A stretch of DNA of 64,000 nucleotides from Corythucha ciliata (GCA_038030265.1 CM075942.1:45350751-45414750), one strand, 5' to 3'. Positions 10,764 through 22,329 are shown, counted from the first letter of the stretch. Program-made: numbers and translations. Notes: generated from the letters alone by a model not told the origin.

Positions 10764-10872
10764 GGGGCCGTAGTTAGAGTTGTCGGGAAAAACTCTCGTG
10801 AGGTGGTTGCTATGGCGGGATAGTATTATTTCTGATGTAGCGTCCTTGGATACCGCTTGCGAGATTTTTTTT
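10764..10872. repeat. MITE family A, truncated copy
   Basis: The end ggggccgtagttagagttgt and the interior words ggtggttgct and gatgtagcgtccttgg match the other strand of 2587-2718. The distal end is replaced by a GC-rich foldback segment. Confidence 0.65.
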
Positions 10873-10875
10873 TAG

Positions 10876-10972
10876 GCCCGGCGCACACTAGGCCGACGCG
10901 CGAGACGGCGTCTTTTTTCTCGGGGAAGAGACGACTCTCGCGTACGCGTCCAATGTGAAAGGCCCCATTGAG
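10876..10972. repeat. GC-rich partial foldback element
   Basis: The segments aggcccggcgcacactagg and ccaatgtgaaaggccc sit at opposite ends of a stretch with internal complementarity (gcgcgagacggcgtc against gacgactctcgcgtacgcg). It looks like a degraded MITE; its boundaries are uncertain. Confidence 0.35.
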
Positions 10973-11029
10973 TTCTATGTGTTTTTACTGCATGAGTCAA
11001 AAGCTGCGTGAGACAGCTGGAGTGAGACA

Positions 11030-11410
11030 AACCCGCAAAATTATTGTTTTTGAGTGAGCCAAACCCACAAAATTGGGTTTTGAGTTAGAACCTACTGAAA
11101 AATAGGTTTTTAAGTAGGCCAAACCCACGATTTTTTTTTAAAGCCTAGTTCGTGAATTGGTTGTTTGAAGGTCATAAACGCCCCAAAATAGATTTTTCGG
11201 AAAAGCCAAAACCACAAAATTTGTTTTGTTTTTTGTTTTTTTTTTCAGCGGCTAAACTCCGCGAAATTGAGTGCTTTGAACTGCCAAACACGTGAAATGG
11301 TTTTATTGAGAGCCAAATCCGTAAGAAAGATTATTTCAAGAACTATAAGATCGCAAAATTTGTTTGTTGAAGAGGCGATCGCCCAAAATTAATATAAACC
11401 TCTCAGAGAA
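11030..11410. repeat. Decayed tandem array, unit about 30-35 bp
   Basis: Units resemble gagccaaacccacaaaattg followed by ggtttttgagt, each preserving an internal mirror of aaaattg against caatttt. Copies decay progressively towards 11400. It is non-coding. Confidence 0.65.
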
Positions 11411-13479
11411 CTTTAAATTGCCCGCGTAGTTTTGCGGTCCACCCAACCGCTACTGATTTCTCTTAGCCACAGTAGAAAACCACGGTAATTTGAGGTGAAA
11501 TCAACCACAACTGCCAGGTTAGCTTAGTCAAGGCTTGGCAATTATATTTTTGAGCAGATTAATCGCATTTTTAAAAAGCTCTTCCCATTAATCAAGCCCG
11601 TGACTAAAACACCATCCATTTCTATCCCATCATAATTACTAACTCAATTCGAACCTTCTTGATTGTAATTAACGACGATTTAATTTGTTGTAACATTTTT
11701 TAGTCATCGCTTGCGCGGCTTCTTCGATTCCCCCGCCCCCTTTCAGTACCAACTAACAAGAGTTCGATGCTAATACATTTAACCGCCGGGTGTTATAGAC
11801 GCCTCTGAGATCATGTTGTCTAAAACCCTCCAGCATTTGTTATGTTTTTCAATAAACGAACCAACGAACTTCTTTTTATCATGATTATTTCTTTTGATTT
11901 ACGGTGACGTTTATAATTATGAATGAACAGCGTAAAGGAATCTACGAATATCATTAAAATGTTAAACTGTATAAACTTGCGACAATAACACGCATCCCCT
12001 TGCCCTAAAATCACACCCCGCCTCACTAGAGAAAAGTAACAGCGGCTTCTGCTCTGTATAGTAAGCGTTCATTTTTTAAAAAGATTTATGAACGCATTTA
12101 ACCGAATAATAATAATATTATTCGAACCGAACATTCATATCGAAGTCATTGTCCAGCGACGGCCGTAAATTTTAACGCTTTTTACACGATTTCCATTATG
12201 TAGGGCGCTATCCGCAGAACCAGATGGCCACCGTCTTTGGAACCTGAGCACGATGGAACGTGTCAGATTTACCTGCTTTTTAATGCCAATTTGAACCCAG
12301 AGATCATACAAACGTAGAGTTCTTTCTTCCATTTATTTTTAACGAGTGAAATGGTAGGTACGACGCATTAAACAGAAAAATATAGGATGAAAAAAAAAGA
12401 TATGGACATGCGGGGAAGGGTTACCCATAATGGGTTGGCTTAAAGAAGGTGGGGGATTCCTCATTGGAAAACTATTACAGGAAGGAAAAAGGGCCACGGC
12501 TCATCAAGTTTCCTCTTGCGGCCTTGCTCTCTTCCCTTTAACTCCCAGACCGAGATTCCTGTACTTTTTTGTTATTACCTCCTGGAATTGAGTGAGGGAG
12601 GGGAGAAAAAAAAAACTTTTCTCGAGATTACTCCAGAGATAAAATGAATGTCATTTTAAAAGTGTCATTCGCATAAAAAGAGAAGACAACGATTTGGTGT
12701 GAGGGGGGGGGGCGTGACAAGGTAACTCAGATAAAATCGTTCAGCAGGCTCTTATAATAATTAAAATCAGTCATGCGCAAACCGTTCAGGAGTTCAATGA
12801 AATATTTTCCAAAGCTCCCCGAGGGGTTGATTTCATTTCTCGCTCCCCACAAATAATTGGAAAGAGAAACTTGAACATTAAAAGGGATGACCTTTCTAGC
12901 CATCTCGCCGCACAAACTTAATGCTACACGAGGGGATTGGGGATTCCCGTCATCCCCTGCACCCCTGCCAAGACAGCTATTAACCGTCTATCATCGTGAT
13001 TATGCGAAAGCATGGCTGGAAAATTTTCAAGTGTGATAGGATGGGATGGTTAGAATAGTCAGGGGTTAATTTTCCCTGAAAAGCCGAGCCCTTCATAACA
13101 AGACAACGTCCCAATTTTAGCCGTAACACTCATAAACTGTACCAGTGAGTGAATATAAAAGATTTGAAGGTTTTAGCATACTAAAGGGAGCACAAATAGA
13201 AACTAAAATCGGATTTTGAAGAGGATATCTTGATTTAGTCTATTTGTTCTATCCCTAAATGTTTCAGAGAAAAATTCATGGAGCCTCTGACGGGCACACG
13301 GAATCATAATTTCGTACCATAATGGGAGTATTTGTATAATAACGGGTGCATTCGTGTCATAATTGGAGCATTTTTCATTCTCCATTATAGCCGCTAAGTA
13401 GTGTTTCGTCTCAATGTTAGTGACGGATGAGCCTCATTATTCGATGTAGCCCCAAATCAGTGCACTTGATTTCAATTTC
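11411..13479. other. Ddr intron, no gene or clear repeat recognised
   Basis: This is AT-rich sequence with g-runs (12702) and no open frame longer than about 70 residues. None of the frames resembles a known family. Confidence 0.4.
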
Positions 13480-14085
13480 ACTCAATAGGTAGCATTTTTC
13501 ACAATTTCAGTCGCGGTAAAGTTTCCTCAAGAACTGCGAAATGGCTTTTTATCAATTTTAGCTAAATTTGATTTTTTTCTCAATTTTTATAGCGCTTTGT
13601 CTCAATTTTAACCGCGAAAGAAAGTTTTTTCTTAATTTCAGGTGCAAATGAAGGTTTTTTATAAATTTTATCCGCAAATAAGCGCTTTTTTGTAATTTTG
13701 TTTGCCAATAAGCGCTTTTTCGCTACTGAGCGTTGGCTACTGAGCCAACCGCAAGAAATTTCGATTTCTAAGGACCCAAAACCGCGAATGTTGATTTCTT
13801 ATAGTCGCCAGGTTCGCGAAATCAGGGGTTTGAAGGCGCTAAGTTTACGAAATAGCTTTTTCAAATGAGCTATGCCAGCGAAATTGATCACTTGAATGGA
13901 CCAACAGCTCGAGATGTTGTATTTCACACAGCGAAACCCACGAAATTGTGTTTTTTTTTTCAAGCACCAGCCCCACGATAATGGCTTCTAAATTATCTAA
14001 CACAGAAGGAGCCAAAACCCACTAAATTGGCTTTCAATTGAGCCAAACCCGTATGGTTGAAACGAGCTGACACACTAACAAATTT
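13480..14085. repeat. Decayed tandem arrays (two themes)
   Basis: The first half (13480-13720) repeats ctcaattttagccgcgaaag and related words. The second half (13730-14085) repeats gagccaaacccgcgaaattg followed by gttttcaa, as in 11030-11410 and 22330-23240. It is non-coding. Confidence 0.6.
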
Positions 14086-14094
14086 TGATTTTAA

Positions 14095-14600
14095 CCCTTC
14101 GTGCACTGGGAAAACGAGTCGGTTTTTTGGCTCGGTCAAAGTAAATACTTGGTTGGATTAACCGAACTTTTTGACCAAGTAATGACCGTCTAACTGCGTT
14201 GAATCAAATACTGACCGAGTTCTAGGCCAAAATAAGCCATGATGACCGAGTGTGAATTACACGAATAATAACCGAGTATCTGGTTAAATAAGGCACCAAC
14301 CGAGTCCGTGGCACTCGGTTAAAGACATCGAGGCGGCTGCGTTACCCGAGTAAGAGAATAATCCCCACGCATGAAACTGTAGCCGTATAGAAGCCTACGT
14401 TGTCTGACTGAGGGAAGACAGACAACGTAGGCTCCTACGGCTACAGTTTCATGCGTGCATTACCTACTAACCCTCGTAGTCTAAGCGATCACACTAACAA
14501 TATCAATAATCCCCACTACTTCTCAGTGACCTTCGGATGATTTTACCGAGTAAACGGGTTATGGTACAACAAACCCAGTCGACTCGGTTAGAAAATGAAT
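14095..14600. repeat. Decayed array with (t)gaccgagt units, interrupted by a family E foldback
   Basis: Short diverged units carrying accgagt, actcggtta or taaccgagta recur from 14100 to 14340, at 14515-14590 and again after 14930. Between them, 14384-14447 is a hairpin (ctgtagccgtatagaagcct against aggctcctacggctacag). It is followed by the family E tail to 14495, also present at 930-1012. Confidence 0.6.
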
Positions 14601-14628
14601 GAATATGACTGCTCACACGATGTTTTAC

Positions 14629-14898
14629 CTAAAGTACGCGACACGAAATAAGGCGGGTGTGACTCATCGGCCCTCCCATGCCCTGTTGCCACTCCGTGCG
14701 TTGTGGATGGTGATGTGGGGTGGGGTTTTACAAACGCTCACCGGCTCACAGCTCTCCAAAGTGGCAACGATGGGAGCGCAACGTTGCCAGCTGTGGGTGT
14801 AGACTTGAGCTTTTCATCGCATCTTTGGGACTATAATGCGCAACGTTGGTTTTTAGTCGATGAGTCACACCCGCCTTATTTCGTGTCGCGTACTTTAG
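14629..14898. mobile_element. 270-bp MITE with about 40-bp perfect inverted termini
   Basis: The left end ctaaagtacgcgacacgaaa and the following taaggcgggtgtgactcatc are exactly mirrored at the right end up to ctttag. The interior (gcaacgttggcaactc-like words) is also partly palindromic. No clear target duplication was seen. The perfect termini suggest recent insertion into the accgagt array. Confidence 0.8.
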
Positions 14899-15091
14899 TG
14901 GAAACGACCGTTAATTTTAGCTGACCAAGTAGGTTTGTCGGAGGGAAACAAAACTACCGAGTAGCACGTGTCTAGTTAGTTATCGTATTGCATCAGTCCG
15001 ATTCGGGCTAGTCATTGCTCAGTCAGTGATGAGTGATTAAATAAAAATAACAGAGTTCCATCTACACTGTGCCAATTTCATCATAATAACA

Positions 15092-15158
15092 ATGACCGAC
15101 GTAGCCGATTTACTTCGAGAGTGGAAAATTCCTGAAGCGGAAATTAAGGAAATTACAG
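15092..15158 (+). CDS. Candidate short first coding exon, unknown product
   Basis: The segment opens with ATG in an acceptable context (aacaATGacc) and encodes MTDVADLLREWKIPEAEIKE plus IT. It runs directly into a canonical splice donor ACAG|GTAAGC. The peptide looks protein-like (a small helical, SAM-like start), but no family was recognised and no convincing second exon was found: the frames after the nearby acceptors at about 15232 and 15256 close quickly. It could be the relic of a TE gene or a real gene whose next exon is further away. Confidence 0.25.
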
Positions 15159-15676
15159 GTAAGCAATTTTTTTTTACTGTCGCATGTTTTTTTAGGTTTC
15201 CATTTTTAATTATTATATAATAACTTATTAGAGCTATAACTTCGTCTTAAACCAGTAGCAGAGCTTTGCCCTCATGCCTGATGAGCCTCTCAACGGTGAG
15301 CAATTTTTCTTTACTTTTTAACTTGCATTGAAATTATTTGAAGCTCGTCTGTTCCTGCCCTATACGTAGGTTGTTCTCGGAAGTAAATTGAGCATCCAAA
15401 AAAGGCGTCGCGATGAAACACTGGACCAGGTGGGGCGGAATAACATGTAGTACCAGGTGGGGTAAATAATTACCCCACTCATTTTTCTGGCGCTGGCGAA
15501 TGAAATTACATAGAAAAAAGGTAAAAAAATAAGTAGGTACGCAGTTCTTAAACGTATATTGCACACATTAAACAAACATATCAACTTAATTTGAATAAAC
15601 TTGTCAAGAAAAATAGGTACTTAAAATATGAAAAATGGCAATAGTCTTATAGTCAGTGACAAGCTCAAATTGGTAA

Positions 15677-15813
15677 AGGCCCGTTCACAAGCTCTGTGCA
15701 ATGCGTCTGTGGAGTCCATGTAACCTACCAAAATGCTTCATTTTTCGAGGGAATAAATTTGTTTGGTTGCATAGACTCCACACAACGCAAACATAGAGCT
15801 TGTGAACGGGCCT
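15677..15813. mobile_element. 137-bp MITE family B, copy 1 (TAA target duplication)
   Basis: The termini aggcccgttcacaagctctg and catagagcttgtgaacgggc(ct) are inverted repeats flanked by TAA (15674-15676 and 15814-15816). The interior holds the shared phrase attttcgagggaataaattt. Four more copies are at 43056-43233, 44274-44410, 61469-61605 and 63754-63890. The duplication TWA points to PIF/Harbinger mobilisation. Confidence 0.88.
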
Positions 15814-15869
15814 TAACAACAAACTTATCTAAACTCATCAGTCTTTCAGTGAATCAGTCTTTACATGAA

Positions 15870-17676
15870 TCAGTCTTCAGTGTCCATATTTTCTTCTCTT
15901 TTTTCAAGGCAGGACAAGCAGGTCCTCGACGTCTGAACGTCTTCGTGCTCCTTGCAAACTGGCATTTTACATTCCTGGCAGTGATTGTGCGTTTTCTTAT
16001 CCTTCTTTCTCTCGCACATGTGGCACCGCTTCTGCTTCTTGGCTCCAGGTTCGTCAACAACTGACGCCGTAGAGCTTTTTTCCTTACCGAGAATCATCTC
16101 AAGTTCAGTGCGAAGAGCTTTGCTAATTCTAACATTAGTAACCCTTCGCTGCATCTGCGGTTCAGCCAAGCCATAAGCCACAGTCTTCAGAAATTCAGCT
16201 CTAGTGCACTTATTCCCGGCTAAAGAGCACAAAACGAAGGCATTTATCCCACTTATGTCAAGAATGCCGTAGAAGTACCTCATTGGCCAGCGACGGGTGA
16301 ACCTCTTAGTCGAGTATGCGTGGCACATTTTATCCATACAGTCGACGCCTCCTTTTGTCGAATTGTAAATCTCGATGACCTCTGGCTTTTTTGTGACGGG
16401 ATTAACGGTTCCCTCTTCATGCATTGTCGACAAGAGTAAAACATGTTTATTCTTCTTTTCCGAGAACGATGTCAACATTTTATCGGGCTGGTAAAGAAAT
16501 CGGGACGTTCCTGACTGAACTCCTTTCGCATTGACCAGTTCGGGAGGGATTTCTTTTTTATTTTTACGCAGTGTGCCAACATAGGTGAGCTTATGAACAG
16601 TCAGCTCCTCCGCCAGTTCGATCGAGGAAAACCAATTGTCTGCCGTAACGTTCCGATTGGTATTCTTCCAGTTTTCACATAAGCGGAAAACGTAGCATGT
16701 TGGTAACAAGAGAGAGCCATCCCTTTGCAATGTATTTTTACCAATGTAGGGAATCCCTCCTAAGAGTTAAAATTTACGAGCGTCACAGAGTGACACTATT
16801 TTCAAACCGTACTTGTCTGGCTTGCTGGGGATGTACATTTTGAAGGGACACCTTCCCCTGAAACTGAGCAACGTTTCGTCCACGGTCACGTACTCGAAAG
16901 GAGTATAGTTTTTCTGGCAGTTCGTATTGAAAGACTCCCAAACCGCTCGAAATGCAGCGAATTTATCAGTTGCTGCTCTCTCTTTACGTGTTTCTTTTGA
17001 GTCAAATCTCAACCGAGAAAGAATAAATTTTAGTCGGTTTCTCGACGTCACACACCTGAAAAAGGGCAAACCAAATTGTCGTGAATAAAGATCATTGATG
17101 TTCAAATCCGAGTTTTTCGTAGCTCCGCAAAGTATAAGAAAGCCTACGAGAGCTTTGATTTCAGTGACATCAGTGTTACCAGCGTACCACTCTCCTGCTA
17201 CTGGTCTTCTCGTGATTTCTTCATTATTTTGTCTGACAATGGCTTCAATAATATCTTCACTCAAAAACAATTCAAAAAATGAAAGCGACGTTTCACAATT
17301 TCGGGCGTCACGTCTTGCGTCTGGTAGATGAGTTATGATGTTTTTGTAAGGAACTTTGCTGGTGCGACTCTTGAAAGTTGAAGTCTCACCATCCCTTCCA
17401 AGAATAAAGTCTCTCTCACCTTCTATGTTCGAATTCGGTTGAGACGGCACGGCGCTGGTTGCCAAGGGTCCGCTGTTTCCAGAAGATCGTCTACGCTAGA
17501 GGGCTGATCATACTCTTCATTTTCGAGACACAAGCCATCTTCTAGTTCACTGTCGACTTCACCGATAAAGAGATGTCATCATCTCCGTACAAAGATTCAG
17601 CATCAAGTCTTTCCAGTCTTTCCAATTCGGCCCTTATTTGATCCTCTCCAGAGAAAAGTATCTTCTTCCGATTCAT
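15870..17676 (-). pseudogene. piggyBac transposase pseudogene 1
   Basis: This is a DDD transposase of the piggyBac family. The likely start ATG is at 17676. The N-terminal acidic part (EDQIRAELERLERLDAES, YGDDD) is followed by frameshifts. The core is open from 17465 down to 15870 apart from one in-frame TAA just after SLCDARKF (about 16768). The three catalytic aspartates are visible in YVTVDETLLSFRGRC, NVTADNWFSS and KGGVDCMDKM, and the conserved MYIPSKPDKYG is present. The C-terminus has the cysteine-rich zinc-binding domain (CHMCERKKDKK, CQECKMPVCKEHED, CLSC). With one stop in the core the copy is fairly young. Convincing TTAA terminal repeats were not identified: family C begins 12 bases upstream of the ATG, and MITE family B lies 57 bases beyond the stop. 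Confidence 0.9.
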
Positions 17677-17687
17677 GCTTGTTTTTT

Positions 17688-17854
17688 TAGTGCATTTCAT
17701 TTATGTCAAAATGCACTATTGGTCTCGTCGTGATGGTGGCAAACATGGGTCATGGCATGTTTTTTTCATGTTACAGGACCTCTAGAACACGAATTCAGTG
17801 GTCTCCGGAATTCATATAGATCTCTATACATATAATTCTATACATGTATATATA
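17688..17854. repeat. Repeat family C, first part (interrupted copy)
   Basis: It begins tagtgcatttcatttatgtc and continues through attggtctcgtcgtgatggt, ggcaaacatgggtcatgg and tagaacacgaattcagtggt. The same text is present in inverse orientation at 42925-43043. It is cut by the long inverted repeat at 17855 and resumes near 19758. Confidence 0.8.
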
Positions 17855-19329
17855 CAGGGTGGAACAGGATTAGTGTGACAAATAAAATTGGGTGAAAATG
17901 GGTCTCATTTGCGATCGAAAACACCATATAAACCATGGTCCGAAAATCAAAATCCTACGAGATATGATTTTTCTAACGTTTTTTGTGGCTTGCATCACTT
18001 TTCTTTACTAAATGCAAATAAATCGGTTTACAGCTGGCGTTTGCAATTTTTGACGATGGATTCTGAAAGAGCACACTTTGTTCGGTCAGGTATAGCCATT
18101 TTCAATAAAATTCAACTATTTTCTTTAGGCTCAAGAGATGCTCAAAGTTGTGCAAGTCAAGGATCTCTAATTTTTAAAAATTAAATCCCTACTTCTTCAC
18201 ACTAAATCTGAGCGTTCCGACATCCCATGGGTCAGAAAAACTTCTTCAATTTGTCCTTTTTAAAACTACTCATGAACAGTTTTTCATTTCTTCAGCGAGT
18301 TTTCGGCAGAAATGGCCAATTCTTGGGAAAAAGAATGACTTTTCTCTTGAAAATCGCTTGTTTTGACCTACCCAATTTGAACGAGCTTTGTGATTCTTAA
18401 CGTGCTAAAACTCACTGAAGCTTTATCCAAAGCTTTCCTTCGCATCGAACGGAATGAGCACTCCTACCAAAATATCAAAAACTGTCACTCCGGCAGCTGG
18501 CTGTCGGCAAGGGTGCATTTCACTACTGCGAATTTGGGCGTGTTTAGCTGTTATTCGACGAAATCAGCGCACTTAATGACTCTACTTGTTGATACCAATT
18601 TCTGGGTGAATAATTGCAAATTAACTAATAAAGTCGGAATTCGCAGTGGAGAAATGCACTCTATCCGACACGACCCCCCCCCCCCATCCCGATCAACGGG
18701 AGCGAAATTTTTTGGACTTTGACAAGCGTATACAGTCCGTCCCGTTCAAAAGAAAACTTTGCTTGATGCTTTAATGACGTTAATCTTGCCAAAAATCACA
18801 AAGCTCGTTCAAATTTTGTAGGTAAGTGATTTTGAAGAGAAAACCCATTCTTTTTTCTAAGAAATGGCCATTTCTGCTGGAAAATCACTGATTAACTAAA
18901 AATACGTTCATGAGTAATTTTAAAAAGGACACATTGGGGAAGTTTTTCCGACGGGATGTCGGGGTGCTTAGATTTAGTGTAGAAAAGTGGGGGTTGACTG
19001 TTTTGAAAAATTAGAAATCCTCGATTTGCAAAACTTTGAGCAGCTCTCGAGCCCACAGAAAATGGTTGAATTTGATCAAAATCGGCTATTCCTGACAGGA
19101 AAAAGTGTGCTCTTTCCGATTCTGTCATCAAAAGTTGCAAAATGTTAGCTGGAAACTGAGTTATTTGCACGTATAGTTAAGAAAAGTGACGTGAGTCATA
19201 ATAAACGTTAGAAAAATCATATCTCGTAGGGTTTTGATTTTCGGACCATGGTACATAGGGTGTTTTCGGTCACAAATGAGGCCTACTTTCAACCATATTT
19301 TTTTGTCACACTCATCCTGTTCCACCCTG
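17855..19329. mobile_element. Long inverted-repeat element LIR1 (1475 bp), CAGGGTG ends at TA
   Basis: The ends are cagggtggaacaggattagt on the left and, read inverted, cagggtggaacaggatgagt on the right, flanked by TA. The inverted homology extends far inwards on both arms (ggaccatggtccgaaaatca region, gaaagagcacactttt, aaattcaac), leaving a short unpaired centre around 18500-18720. There is no transposase or convincing ORF. Copies of the same design are at 20580-22040 and 41073-41933. Superfamily unknown; the TA flanks would suit Tc1/mariner-like mobilisation. Confidence 0.75.
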
Positions 19330-19332
19330 TAT

Positions 19333-19757
19333 ATGTCGCACCCATGTCGAGTAATTGTCCACTTCACGAAATGGATGTCCATTTCACGAAGTGGCTCCAC
19401 TTGCCGTAACTTAAAAAAATTACGACATCTGGACAAAAAAATTTTCCATTTCTTGAAAAGGAATTCGTGTTTGCCCAATTGTTGAAATCAAGCTTCCCTA
19501 CTGCAAGTGGATGCACAATATTATCCTTTTCGTGAAATGGATAAGAGAGGAATCTCTGATGCTGAAACAAGTTGTGCATCCACTTGAAGTAAGGAAGCAT
19601 AATTTCAGCAACTGGACAAACGCGATTTCCTTTTCAAGAAATGGATATTTTTTTTGTCCAGATGTCGTAATTTTTTTAAATTACGGCAAGTGGAGCCACT
19701 TCGTGAAATGGACATTCATTTCATGAAGTGGACAATTTCGCCAAGTGGATGCGACAT
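19333..19757. mobile_element. 425-bp foldback element built of a repeated ~16-bp word
   Basis: The termini atgtcgcaccca and (inverted) atgtcgcatcca are mirrored. The arms share ttgtccacttcacgaaatgg, gctccacttgccgtaa and ttacgacatctggacaaaaa. The interior repeats cacttcgtgaaatgga in both orientations at least eight times. It sits back to back with LIR1 in the same interrupted copy of family C, both at TA-rich sites. Confidence 0.75.
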
Positions 19758-20460
19758 ATATGTATATTGATTTATTTTATAATATTATGACCGTTTTCTT
19801 GTTAGCACGATAACTCTCGTAGAAGTTAATTTAGCGGAACGCGCTTTGGCACAAAAATCAGTAGTCATAAGACCTCGGTCGGTATTGCATTTGGGCCAAA
19901 TCCGTCTAGGAGGAGTGGGGGAAAATAGGGGTTTATATGGTCAAAAAATCACTATAAATCACCAGTTGATTCTAGAAGTATCATATTCAGTACGTATACT
20001 CCATGTTATAGTATCCTTTGATTCCCATTTTAATTTTTCGAAAAAGTCAAGGTGGTGGGGGTGGTCCTTCCGGTGTGGAAGTGTAAAAATAGCCTTGAAC
20101 TTCACTAGTTCATCTTAGCGCTCTAAAAAACGACTCATTAATTTAATGTAACGAAAGCCCTGGGTTCCATTGAGATTTATCGAAAACTTTGATTGGGGGG
20201 GGGGGTGAAATTTCAAAAAAATCGCTTAAATTCACACGTTTATTATACGGCACAAAAATTTAATATAACAAAACCCTTGGAAAACTACCGAAACTTTTCG
20301 ACATTTTTGAAGAGATGGTGGTGAAAATAGAGGAAGAGGCTCGGCTTAATGAAACAAATTATGGTATCAAAATTATTACTTCTGGGACGGCTGAGGGTAT
20401 CCGTATACAGAATGAAATGCACTCTTTCCGACCGCCAGCTGCCGGAGCGATTTTTTTTTT
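19758..20460. repeat. Repeat family C, second part
   Basis: It resumes with gaccgttttcttgttagcac and ends near gcactctttccgaccgccag plus a poly-T. It matches the reverse complement of 42000-42870 over most of its length, including tatcatattcagtacgtata and ggtggtccttccggtgtgga. Non-coding; superfamily unknown. Confidence 0.8.
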
Positions 20461-20579
20461 TTTTTGTGTGTGCAAAATAGAAGACCTGAAAAAACGCAGT
20501 GACCTTACTACACGCTAGAATAGCAATAATAGACGTCTACGCTACTTTTACAATCTCAAATGATATGAAAAAATATATA

Positions 20580-22040
20580 CAGGGTGTAACGGGAAAATGG
20601 GGCATAATTGAAATGGGTAATTCTACATCACATTTGGGTCAAAAATGACTATATGGACCATGGTCCGAATAATTACCATTTCTGAGAAAATCGCAGTTTT
20701 CCTGATTGTCAATGCATCAGGCGTTTTCTTCAAAACTCGGTGAGTATCTTAGCAACCATTGATTCTGGGAAAATTTCAAGGACACCGTTGGAAAGAGCAC
20801 AAAATTTCTTTTAAGATGATCGTAAAGTGGGGGTAGTTCGTAAAATTTGACGCCCTTAACGCTCGGCTGAATAGCCGCTTCCTTGAATTTCTCTATTCTT
20901 ACTTGTTATTCAGCCTGCAGAGGAAGAGTAGGACTTCTGGAAAAACTTCTACAATTATTAAGCTTTCAAATGACCTGCTTGGTTCAGGGTTTTGTCTTTA
21001 TTCCTTTTGAGATACAGTTCGAAATACTTGAAAACTCGACTAAAATGTTTGGAAACGTACGTTTACGATTGCCTTCGAGAGAGAAACAATTTGCTTCCGA
21101 AAGTTCTTTACGAGCCTTTTAGGTGAATTTTTCTCCATTGAGACTGCCGAGTCCAGTTACCCTGCTGGACCAACTCCAAAAAAGGCCATAATAAGTGCTT
21201 GAAACTGCAGGTCACTGCTCAGGACTTAGGGGGTTCTGATCTGTAGGATTCAAGGGTGGCTGCCAACTGTCACTAATGTTCCCACCCTTTCCTTTGGCAG
21301 ATAATTCGTAGAGATTGGTGGAAACAGACAGTGATTGTCAAACTCAAAGCCAACTGCTTAGGCCGGGGGCTTAAATAAATGGCTCCCTTCTTCTAAGTCG
21401 TACGACCTTGAGGGGGGGGGGAGAGAGAGAGAGTGAGAGAGAAAGGAAAAAAACACACGAGCAAATACAAATTTAGAACCGATTAGAATCCCTCACTAAC
21501 CTGAGTGACATAAAGAGCAGTTTTTTGAACGAATTTTCCCCGTTCTATGGCAATCGCAACCATGCGTTTCCCAACGATTTAGACAAGGGCTTCATGCATT
21601 TTGAACTGTAGCTCCAAGAAAAGAAGGACAAACCCCCGAACTAAGCAGGCCATTTGAAAGCTTAATAATTGTAGAAGTTTTCCTGAAGTCCTACTCTTCC
21701 TCCGAGAGCTGTCAGTAAAATGACAGCTGGCTGATTAACACGTAAGAATAGAGAAATTCATTGAAGCGGCTATTCAGCCGAGCGTAAAGGGCGTCCAAAT
21801 TTCGCGAACTATCCTAACTTTACGATCCTTTTGAAGGAAATTTTGTGCTCTTTCCAACGGTGTCCTTGAGATTTTCCCAGGATCAGTGGTGGCTAAGATA
21901 CCAACCAAGTTTTGAAGAAATCGCCTGATGCATTGACAATCAGGAAAACTGCGATTTTCTCAGAAATAGTTAATATTCGGACCTTGGTCCATATAGTCAT
22001 TTTTGACCCATATGTGATGTAGAATCACTCATTTCCCCTG
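20580..22040. mobile_element. Long inverted-repeat element LIR2 (1461 bp)
   Basis: The left end cagggtgtaacgggaaaatg and the right end (inverted caggggaaatgagtgattct) are flanked by TA. The arms match over several hundred bases: ggaccatggtccgaataatt, gaaagagcacaaaatttctt, aacgctcggctgaatagccg. The centre holds a (ga)n run near 21420 and two mirrored copies of acttctacaattattaagct. It is non-coding and shows the same layout as LIR1. Confidence 0.75.
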
Positions 22041-22329
22041 TATAATGCAAAATAAATAGGAAACAAAAAATAATAACGCGTAGTACCTGGTGGGGTATAA
22101 ACATACCCCAACTGAATTTTTTTAAAAGAACATAAAAAAGAGAGAGAGAACTTACCTGGGGAGGAGTCTGCTCTGCTCAGCGGATGAAGCACAACTGGGG
22201 GAAAAGTTACCAACGGGCCTCGCTCCCCACTCAATCCCTAACGCTTGCGCACAGCCAAAACAGCGCGTTTGGGGTAAAAAAAAATACCCCACCTGGTCCA
22301 CGGAGGTATAAAATTTACGTTCGTTGGAT

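Noticed and set aside
19364..19726. Similar open frames (FVKWTSIS / FVKWTFIS) on both strands
   Set aside because: They arise because the underlying element is a palindrome of a 16-bp word.
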